A DNA stretch of 32,807 bases from Coriobacteriaceae bacterium (GTDB taxonomy: Bacteria; Actinomycetota; Coriobacteriia; Coriobacteriales; UMGS124), in the NCBI GenBank assembly GCA_019421015.1, contig JAHZGC010000014.1:1-32807 (forward strand), given 5' to 3'. Position 1 is the first letter of the stretch. Each line of letters opens with the position of its first letter. The translations under genes were made by a program, and so were the position numbers. Below the pieces are notes generated by a model. That model had not been told where the DNA came from and did no database searches. It saw nothing but the letters and a program-made list of their open reading frames with translations. Positions 6,202 through 14,000 of the stretch are shown here, piece by piece.

Positions 6202-7876
6202 AGAGCCAGCACTTGGTCATGGTGATGTAGCCGGACGGGCTGTAGTAGAAGTTGTTCACGCGGCTCGAGGTCAGGTAGGTGTGGCAGTAGTTGAACATGG
6301 GGATGACCGGCATATCTTCGGCCACGATGGCGTTGGCGTCCTGATAGGCCTTGGTGCGCTCGTCGGCGTCGACCACGGTACGGGCGTAGTCGAGGGCGGC
6401 GTCGAAGTCGGGGTTGCTGTAGCCCGAGTTGTTGTCGCCCGAGCCGGTGTAGAACAGCGGCTGGAGCACGCCGTCGGCGTAGGGGACCTGGATGGTCCAG
6501 CCCAGACGGCCGATCTGGTAGTCCATCGACTGCAGCGAGTCGATGTAGGCGGCCCACTCCTGGAGGTTCAGCGTGCAGGACACGCCGCAGGCCTCGAGGT
6601 CGGCCATGATCATCTGCATGATCTCCTCGTTCGAGGAGCCGGTGTTGGTCGAGAAGGTGAGGGTGAGGTCGCGCTTGCCGTCGGCGTTGGCGGGGTAGCC
6701 GGCCTTGTCGAAGTACTCGTTGGCCTTCTCGATGTCCTTGGTGGGGGAGGTGTACATCCAGCCGCCCTCGACGGAGCCGGGCACGCCCACGGCGAGCATG
6801 TTGGTTGCGGGCGAGCGGGTGCCCTGCAGGGCGGTGTCGCAGATGGCCTGGCGGTCGACGGCGTAGGAGATGGCGATGCGCAGGTCGCGGTTGCTCATGA
6901 CCTCGTCCTCGTTGTTGCAGATGAGGTAGTAGATCGAGGTCTCGTCGCCCCAGATATACTGGTGGCCGGGGTTGGCCAGGTAGCCGTCGTCCTCGGCCTC
7001 GCCGTAGAGCTGACGGGCCTCGTTGAAGTGGCCGGCGGCAACAATCAGGAAGTCCAGGTTGCCGGCCTGGTACTCGAGCCAGGCGGTGTCATCGGAGGAG
7101 AGGATCTGGAAGTTGATGCCGTCGAGCAGGGGCTTCTCTCCCCAGTAGTCGGCGAAGGGCTTGAGGTTGATGTACTGGCCGTCGACCCACTGGCCGTCCA
7201 TCATGAAGGGGCCGTTGCCGATGGGGGCAACGCGGAAGGCCTGGAAGTCCTCCTCGGTGTCGGTGCAGCCGGCGGGCACCGGGGCAAGGGCGCGCTCGCA
7301 GGCGATGGAGGCGAAGTCGGCGAACGGGGCCTTGAGGTGCACGACGAGGGTCAGGTCGTCGGGGCACTCGACGGCGAGCTCGGTGGCGGTGCCGTTCATC
7401 ATCTCGTCAGCACCCTTGACCTGGGCGAGCTTGTAGCCGAGCGAGGAGGGCTGGGGCTTGAAGTTGGCGTTGACGATGCGCTCCCAGGCGTACTTGAAGT
7501 CCTTGGAGGTGACGGGCTGGCCGTTGTGGAACTTGGCCTCCGGGCGGATGTGGAAGGTGAACTCGTCTGCGGCGTCGTTGACCTCCCAGCTCTCGGCGGT
7601 CAGGCCCACGACCTCGCCCTTGTCCCAGTCAAAGACGCACAGCGGGTCGAAGGTGTTGAACATGACCTCGACGCCCATGTTCTCCTCGGCGCCGAAGGGC
7701 TCGATGGCCACGGGGTTGGTGATGTAGTAGCTCAGGATGCCGCCGGTCTTGGGCTCGTCGGCTGCGGCGGTCTGGGGGGTGGTGCCGGCCATGGCGAGGG
7801 AGGCACCGGTGGCCAGGGCGCCGCCGATGAAGGCGCGGCGGGTGAGACCGGTCGTGTGCAGGGCATCGTTGCTCAT
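6197..7876 (-). CDS. Peptide ABC transporter substrate-binding protein, family 5, Tat-exported
   Basis: 559 residues resembling DppA/OppA-type (SBP_bac_5) proteins that bind peptides or related solutes outside the membrane. The N terminus carries a twin-arginine signal, LTRRAFIGGALATGASLAM, with likely cleavage near AAA-DEP. No lipobox cysteine is visible, so surface attachment is unclear. Family-like stretches include AESWEVNDAADEFTFHIRP, YAVDRQAIC and the C-terminal YCHTYLTSSRVNNF. I chose ATG 7876, preceded by AGAAAGG; the frame runs upstream to 7933 without support. It stands alone: no permease or ATPase gene is adjacent, so partners must be elsewhere. The stop codon overlaps a palindromic repeat. 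Confidence 0.9.
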   Translation of the reverse strand: MSNDALHTTGLTRRAFIGGALATGASLAMAGTTPQTAAADEPKTGGILSYYITNPVAIEPFGAEENMGVEVMFNTFDPLCVFDWDKGEVVGLTAESWEVNDAADEFTFHIRPEAKFHNGQPVTSKDFKYAWERIVNANFKPQPSSLGYKLAQVKGADEMMNGTATELAVECPDDLTLVVHLKAPFADFASIACERALAPVPAGCTDTEEDFQAFRVAPIGNGPFMMDGQWVDGQYINLKPFADYWGEKPLLDGINFQILSSDDTAWLEYQAGNLDFLIVAAGHFNEARQLYGEAEDDGYLANPGHQYIWGDETSIYYLICNNEDEVMSNRDLRIAISYAVDRQAICDTALQGTRSPATNMLAVGVPGSVEGGWMYTSPTKDIEKANEYFDKAGYPANADGKRDLTLTFSTNTGSSNEEIMQMIMADLEACGVSCTLNLQEWAAYIDSLQSMDYQIGRLGWTIQVPYADGVLQPLFYTGSGDNNSGYSNPDFDAALDYARTVVDADERTKAYQDANAIVAEDMPVIPMFNYCHTYLTSSRVNNFYYSPSGYITMTKCWLS

Positions 7877-8149
7877 AGGTGAGCCTTTCTCTTGGCACGT
7901 AAACGGCGTTCGTGCGGTTCGAACATCCCACATCGCGTTGGATATGGTTCTGGGGATTCTAAACCCATCCCCGCTCGTGGGTTCCTACATATTCGATAAA
8001 AGGCGCATATGTAACACGTTGGACTCAGAAATTCATCGGTTGCCTATGGAGTATATGCAAAACCTAGAGAAGCCTTGCTCACCCGATGATGAGCTGGCTT
8101 GATATATGGCCACGACGGGCGGTTCAGGGGTTCCCGTGGATTGCCACAA
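7877..8149. other. Intergenic region upstream of the binding-protein gene
   Basis: With the gltX terminator that follows it, this is a 362-base gap between two minus-strand genes. The part from about 7940 to 8110 is clearly richer in A and T than its surroundings and should hold the promoter of the binding-protein gene. I found no convincing -35/-10 pair, no riboswitch consensus and no plausible small gene. Confidence 0.5.
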
Positions 8150-8210
8150 ATAAAAGCCCCGTCGCGAGGCGCGCCGGGACGTCGGGTCCCGATGCACCCC
8201 GCGACGGGGC
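8150..8210 (-). terminator. Rho-independent terminator of gltX
   Basis: GCCCCGTCGCG at 8156-8166 pairs with CGCGACGGGGC at 8200-8210. The inner part GGGACGTCGGGTCCC is itself palindromic. Read on the minus strand the stem is followed by TTTTAT. It lies about 30 bases past the gltX stop codon. Confidence 0.85.
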
Positions 8211-8238
8211 GTTGCGAACGGGGGCGTTGTGCCGCGGC

Positions 8239-9717
8239 CTACGCCAGGGCGAGCCCCTCCGCGGCTTCGAGGCGGCGCAGGGACTCGCTGCGCCCGAGGA
8301 GCTCCATGGAGGCGCCCAGGGGCGGTGAGACCTGGTTGCCGCACTCCGCCACGCGGACGGCCTGGAAGACCTTGCGCTTGCCGACGCCGAGCCGTTCGGG
8401 CAGCGGCTCGAGGGCCGCGTCGATGGCGTCTGCGGTCCACGCGTCCGCCGCAAGGGCCGAGAGCGCCTCGCGGGCAGCCTGGAGCAATGGGCGCACGCCT
8501 TCTTTGGCAAGGTTCTTTGCCACCGAGGCCTCGTCGTAGACGAGCTCGCCGAACAGGAAGGCGGACTTCTCCACCACCTCGGGCATGAGACGCACGCGGG
8601 GCTTGAGGATAGACGACAGCAGGTCGAACCAGGCGGGGCGGCTCTCGTAGGCGTCCTGCGCCACCATACCTGCGGCCACGAGCTGGGGTACGAGCACGAG
8701 CTGCGAGAACTCCGCGTCGGTCATGGCGTTGAGGTAGGTGCCGTTCATGGACAGGAGCTTCTCCTCGTCGAGCTGCGAGGGGTTCTTGCTGATGCGCTCG
8801 AGCGAGAAGTGGCGGCAGAGCTCCACCGGCGGCACGATGGTGGTCTCGCCGTCGAGGGACCAGCCGAGCAGGGCCAGGTAGTTCACCGTCGCCTCGGGCA
8901 AAAAGCCGCGGTCGCGGTACTCCTCGACGCTTGTGGCGCCGTGGCGCTTGCTGAGTTTCTTGCCGTCGGGGCCTAAGATCATGGAGAGGTGGGCAAAGAC
9001 GGGCACCTCGTAGCCCAGGGCCTCGAAGACGAGGATCTGGCGGGGGGTGTTCGAGAGGTGGTCGTCTCCGCGGATGATGTGGGTGATGCCCATCTCGCCG
9101 TCGTCGACCACGGTGGCGAAGTTGTAGGTGGGCGTCCCGTCGCTGCGGAAGATCACCATGTCGTCGAGCTCTTTGGGGTCGAAGGTGCACGGGCCGTGCA
9201 CCACGTCGTTCACCACGACGGGGCCGTGGTCGTCGGGCACGCGCAGGCGCCACACGTGGGGCTCGCCGGCATCGATGCGCCTCTGGGCCTCCTGGGGGTC
9301 GAGGTCGCGGCAGGTGCGCTGATAGCCCTGGAACGAGTCGCCGCGCTCCTTGGCGGCCGCGCGCGCGGCCTCGAGCTGCTCGGCGGAGCAGAAGCAGGGG
9401 TAGGCACTCCCGGAGTCGATGAGCTTCTGAAGGGCCGCCCGGTAGTGGTCGCCGCGCTGGGTCTGGTAGTAGGGGCCGCAGTCGCCGCCCACGCCGGGGC
9501 CCTCGTCCCAGTCGAGGCCGAGCCAGGTGAGGGACCGCAGAATCTGCTCGGTGTTCTCCTGGGTCGAACGGCCCGGGTCGGTGTCGTCGATGCGCAGCAC
9601 GAAGGTTCCGCCCGTGCTGCGGGCGAACGCCCAGTTGTAAATTGCCGTGCGGGCTCCGCCGATGTGCAGCTGCCCGGTGGGGGAGGGTGCAAAGCGGACG
9701 CGGACGGGTTTAGACAC
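8239..9717 (-). CDS. gltX: Glutamyl-tRNA synthetase
   Basis: Charges tRNA-Glu with glutamate in the cytoplasm. 492 residues, a usual length. The class I signature is PSPTGQLHIGGAR (HIGH motif at 18-21), and the KMSKS-type loop is KKLSKRHG near residue 250. CFCSAEQ followed by YQRTC is the region that forms a zinc site in some family members. The start is GTG at 9717 with GGAG upstream, giving MSKPVRVRFAPSPTG. Its substrate tRNA-Glu is encoded at 1-168. No specifier loop or other T-box feature is visible upstream. Some bacteria use a similar enzyme to charge tRNA-Gln as well; which type this is cannot be told here. Confidence 0.96.
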   Translation of the reverse strand: MSKPVRVRFAPSPTGQLHIGGARTAIYNWAFARSTGGTFVLRIDDTDPGRSTQENTEQILRSLTWLGLDWDEGPGVGGDCGPYYQTQRGDHYRAALQKLIDSGSAYPCFCSAEQLEAARAAAKERGDSFQGYQRTCRDLDPQEAQRRIDAGEPHVWRLRVPDDHGPVVVNDVVHGPCTFDPKELDDMVIFRSDGTPTYNFATVVDDGEMGITHIIRGDDHLSNTPRQILVFEALGYEVPVFAHLSMILGPDGKKLSKRHGATSVEEYRDRGFLPEATVNYLALLGWSLDGETTIVPPVELCRHFSLERISKNPSQLDEEKLLSMNGTYLNAMTDAEFSQLVLVPQLVAAGMVAQDAYESRPAWFDLLSSILKPRVRLMPEVVEKSAFLFGELVYDEASVAKNLAKEGVRPLLQAAREALSALAADAWTADAIDAALEPLPERLGVGKRKVFQAVRVAECGNQVSPPLGASMELLGRSESLRRLEAAEGLALA

Positions 9718-10038
9718 GATGGCTCCAATCGACGGTGCGCTACGGGTGGGCGCGGACCTTTGGTTGAGTGTGCAGAAGAGTATAAGGCTGCCCGGGCGGC
9801 TTGGGGGGTTGCCGGGTGCCCCTGCGCAGGCTGAGCATATGCCGGGGGTGCTCTTCTTGGCCTGTGATACCCGGCAAGCATGGAACGAATGTGGATGCTG
9901 TTTGACTTTTGGTTGTGAATTTTCGAATTTAAGTCAAAAATACTGGTTGGCCCCCATTGTGGGAACTATTCTCATGGAGTGCAAACAGGTACGGTTGGGC
10001 GCCCCGCGCCCCCGCGGTTGTCTGGTAAGGGGTGGAAG
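9718..10038. other. Divergent intergenic region between gltX and the ABC/YhgE operon
   Basis: A 321-base region between divergent genes. The half near gltX is GC-rich and has no clear element. An AT-rich block at about 9895-9950 contrasts with the surroundings and holds the inverted repeat listed separately. Promoters for both directions must lie here, but I could not fix their -10 boxes. Confidence 0.5.
9901..9938. promoter_or_regulatory. Inverted repeat, candidate operator or paired -35 elements
   Basis: TTTGACTT at 9901-9908 and AAGTCAAA at 9931-9938 form a perfect 8-bp inverted repeat with a 22-base AT-rich spacer that includes TTCGAA. Each arm contains TTGACT, close to a -35 box, facing opposite ways. 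It lies about 100 bases before the ABC/YhgE/TetR operon, so it is a candidate site for the TetR protein encoded at its end. The binding claim is inference. Confidence 0.4.
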
Positions 10039-11055
10039 ATGAAGAAACCGAAGGCGGTCGAAGTGGGGGAGCCCCTTATCGTTGCGAGGGGCTTGACCCT
10101 AAAGATGCCCTTTAGGCAGTCCTACGGCAACGTGAACCTCGATGTCCTTCGCGGCGAGCTCTGTGCGGTGGTGGCCGAGAACAACATGGGCAAGACGGAG
10201 CTGCTCCTGTCGGTGGCCGGCCGCATGAAGCCCACTGCGGGCACGTTGACGGTGGCCGGCTGGCCGCTGCCCCGCAAGCGCTCCCATGTGCGTAAGATGA
10301 GCGGCATGGGGTTCTTTGAGCGCGTGAACGACGTGCAGCCGGTGCTCTCGGTCCGCAGCGTCGTGAGCGCCGAGCTCAACCTCTACTCGAGGCGTTCGGG
10401 CCGCCGTTCGGTCGAGCAGTATCTTGAAGACTGGGGGTTCAGCCATATCGCCAAGACGAAGGTCGAGGAGCTCGACCGCTTTACCTACGTCCGCCTGGGC
10501 ATCGCCCTCGGCATGGTCGGCGACCCCCTGATCCTCATCGTGGACGACGTCGAGAGCGACCTGACGCGCCACGAGAGCGAGAAGCTTATGGAGGAGCTCA
10601 AAGCCCTGGCTCACAACCGGGGCATGACCGTGGTGGTGGCCTGCACCGACTACGACCTGGCGCTCCATGCCGACAAGGCGGTCCCGCTCTCGGAGTGGGC
10701 CCGCGGCCAGGAGCGGGCGGTGCGCGAGCGGCTCCAGGGCGAGGGCTCCCTTACCCCGGCTGACAAGGAACGCATGGCCCCGGGCTTCCCTGCCCCGCAG
10801 ACGGTCGAGGCGCCGGTTGCGACCGACATCCCGGCGGCCCAGGCCCCGGTCGGTTCGGCGGCCGCCGCACCCGTGGTCGCCCCTTCGCAGCCATCCCCCG
10901 CCGTTCCGACTGCGGCCCCGGCGGCCCCAAGGCCCCCGAGGCTGCGGCCCGTTGTGATGCCCTCTGCGCCCACGCCCCCGGCACCGCGTCGCGACGCCTC
11001 TGCGGGCGCCTACGTCTACCCCGAGAAACCCAAGGAGGTGAGCGACCGTGCGTAA
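10039..11055 (+). CDS. Divergent ABC-type ATPase with Pro/Ala-rich tail
   Basis: 338 residues. Residues ~12-235 have the outline of an ABC nucleotide-binding domain, but its motifs are altered. Walker A is AENNMGKT (46-53) instead of the usual GxNGAGKS form. Walker B ends LILIVDD with Asp where the catalytic Glu is expected. The signature region reads LDRFTYVRLG instead of LSGGQ. ATP binding looks possible; hydrolysis may be weak or lost. Residues ~250-330 are mostly Pro and Ala, a probable disordered linker. ATG 10039 follows AAGGGGTGG. It overlaps the YhgE/Pip gene by 8 bases, so the two products probably work together, for example as a cytoplasmic subunit on the ABC-2-like membrane part of that protein. 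Confidence 0.8.
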   Translation: MKKPKAVEVGEPLIVARGLTLKMPFRQSYGNVNLDVLRGELCAVVAENNMGKTELLLSVAGRMKPTAGTLTVAGWPLPRKRSHVRKMSGMGFFERVNDVQPVLSVRSVVSAELNLYSRRSGRRSVEQYLEDWGFSHIAKTKVEELDRFTYVRLGIALGMVGDPLILIVDDVESDLTRHESEKLMEELKALAHNRGMTVVVACTDYDLALHADKAVPLSEWARGQERAVRERLQGEGSLTPADKERMAPGFPAPQTVEAPVATDIPAAQAPVGSAAAAPVVAPSQPSPAVPTAAPAAPRPPRLRPVVMPSAPTPPAPRRDASAGAYVYPEKPKEVSDRA

Positions 11056-14000
11056 CCCGTTGCGCGGCATACGCTTTGCGCTGTTGGACTTCAACAACGC
11101 CAAGGGGTCCATCGGCACCAAGATCGCCATGGTCGCCATCATCAGCATCCCCCTGATTTACGGCGCCCTGTTCCCGCTGGCCTTTTACGACCCCTACGGG
11201 AACATCGACAAGGTGCCGGTCGCCGTGGTGAACGAGGACCGCGGCGCCACCCTCGACGACGGCTCCAGCCTCGACGTGGGCGACGAGCTCGTGCAGTCGC
11301 TCAAAGACTCCGACGAGGGCATGAAGTGGGAGTACGTGGACGCCGAGACTGCCAACGCGGGCATGGAGGACGGCACCTACTACATGGCGCTCTACATGCC
11401 GCCGGACCTCTCCGAACGCGTGGCGAGCGCGGAGTCCGACACCCCCGAGAAAGGCGAGCTCGTCCTTGTGCAGAACGAGGCGAAGAACCTCATCGCCTCG
11501 ATGATCGGCTCCTCTGCGGTCCAGCGCATCCAGGCCGAGCTGAACTCCACCATCTCGGAGCGTTATTTCGACACCATCTTTACCACGGTTTCCGACTCGG
11601 TGGATAAGCTTCAAGATGCTGTTGAGGGTTCGGGAGAGCTCTCCGAAGGCCTTGAGACTGCCTATAAGGGTTCAGATGAGCTTGAGACTGGCCTGAAGAA
11701 GGCCTACGACGGCTCCAAGGACCTCAAAGACGGCGCCGACAAGCTCCTCGACGGCACCTCTACCCTGAAGGACGGTACCGGCCAGCTGGTCGACGGGTCG
11801 GCCCAGCTCCTCGACGGCGCGGTCAAGCTGAGCGACGGTACAGGCAGCCTCGTGGACGGCTCCGACAAGCTGCAGAGCGGCGCGGCGACGCTGACCCACG
11901 GCCTTGCCGACCTCTCGAGCGGGGCCGACCAGCTCGACTCCGGGCTGGGCCAGCTCGCCGACGGCTCGACCAAGCTCTATGACGGCGCAACCAAGCTCGA
12001 CGACAACATGCCCGCCCTCGTTGACGGCGCAAGCCAGATCGATTCCGGTGCCAAGCAGCTCTCCGACGGCACGGCGAAGCTCAAGACCGGCGCCGCGACC
12101 CTCGACTCCGGCCTCGGCACCCTCGAGTCCGGCGCAACCTCCCTCGACTCCGGCCTAGGGCAGCTCTCGGCGGGGGCCGACCGCCTCGTGACCGGCAGCG
12201 CCACCCTGCAGGCGGGTGCCGAGACCCTCGCCGCCGGCGTGAACGGCGACGGGACGGCGGCCAACCCCGGCATCGTGGCGGCCACCCAGCAGATTTCTGA
12301 CGGAGCAAGCAAGCTCAAGGAGGGCTCGGGGGCGCTGGTCGGCGGTATGGGCAAGCTCAAGGACGGCGCGGGCTCTTTGACCGCCGGCCTCGACAGCGCG
12401 AAGACCGGTGCCTCCGATCTGGCGAACGGCGTGGCCCAGCTCCAGGGCGGCGCCGACCGGCTCTCGGCCGGTGCCGCTACCCTGGCGGCCGGCGCGCAGG
12501 CCATCCAGGACGGCGTGAACGGCTCTTCAGAAACCCCGGGCCTTTTGACGGGTGCCCAAAGCCTGGCGAGCGGTCTGGGCCAGCTCAAGACCGGTGCCGA
12601 CCAACTCGTGAGCGGCACGCAGCTCCTGCAGGCCGGCGTCGACGGGGCGCTGGTCCCCGGTGCCAAGCAGCTGGCCGACGGCACGGCGTTGCTCAAAGCC
12701 AAAGTGAACGGGTCCGACGGGCAGCCGGGCCTTGTGGCCGGCACTTCTTCGCTCGTAGACGGCCTGACCCAGCTCGAATCCGGCGCACAGCGGCTTGTTG
12801 ACGGCGCGGCTGCGGTCGACGGCGCCTTGGGGGCCTCCGACAAGGCCGACACGATCGTGGGCGGCGCGACGCAGCTCTCCGGCGGCCTCGGCCAGCTCTC
12901 TGACGGCTTGGCCGGTGCGGCCCCGGCGTTGGAGCAGGCGAAGCAGCAGCTCGACGCTGCTAATGCCGACGCGGCGAAAGTTCAGGAAAGCGCGGGCAAG
13001 CTTCAGGCTGACCTGGGGACGGTCTCGGCCATGCCCGGCAAGGTGACCGACGCCCTGGGGTCGGTGGCCAACGATATCGCCGTGGCCCAAGGGAAGCTTC
13101 AGGAGATCTACGGGGCCAAGGACACCCAGGCTCAAGAGCTCAACGCCGCCACCGTCGGTGCCGAAGCGGCCGCCTCGAGTCTCGAGGGCGCCTCGGCGAC
13201 GCTGGGTGGGCTGAGCGTTCCCGCCCTGGGCGGGGCTGCCGACAGCGTGAACGGTGCGGCCGGTGCAGTGGGTGACGCGTTGACGGCCATCGACGCGGCC
13301 ATGGCGGCGCTTCCCGCCGAGGGCGCCGACGATGCCCGCGCCCAGCTCCAGGCGGCTCGTGACAGCGCCGCGAACGCCCAAGGCGCCATTTCCGGTGCCC
13401 AGGGGTCGATTTCCACGGCCCAAGACGGTCTCAACGGCCTGGCTGCCTCCATCGATTCGGTGCGCACCCAGGTCAACGACGGTTTGAACTCCGTCTACGA
13501 GGTCAAAGAGCACGTAGGGGTCGCAGCCCTCGACACCTCCAATGTCGACGTGGCCCAGTCGAGTCTTGCCGGTGCGTTGACCACGATGGACGGCCTGAAC
13601 CAGGAGCTCTCGGGCTTCTCGCCCGCGGTGGAGGGGCTCCAAGCCACGGCCTCCGAGCTTTCGGCCGGCCTCACGGCCCTGAACTCCGACGCTGCGGCGC
13701 TGCTGAGCACTGCCAACAGCCAGATGGAGAGCCTCGGGGCCCTCTCCGGCAACGTGGGTGCCCTCAAGACCGGCGCCGACCAGCTTGCCAGCGGTGCGAC
13801 CGAGCTTGAGAAGAAGGTCTCCGGCGAGCTGCTCCCCGGTGCGCAGCAGCTCCTGGCCGGCGCCAGCGCGGCCAAGGCCGGCGCCCAGACCCTGGCCACC
13901 GGCGCCCAGACGCTCGTGGGGGCTGTGAACGGCTCCGACGAACAAGTGGGCCTGGCTGACGGTGCCAACGAGCTCTACCAGGGCGTTCTGACCATCCAGC

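Noticed and set aside
7877..8110. Riboswitch upstream of the peptide-binding protein
   Set aside because: The region is AT-rich but matches no riboswitch consensus I know, and no stable conserved stem is evident.
9718..9900. T-box leader before gltX
   Set aside because: No specifier loop with GAA or GAG, no T-box consensus sequence and no antiterminator pair were seen on the minus strand.
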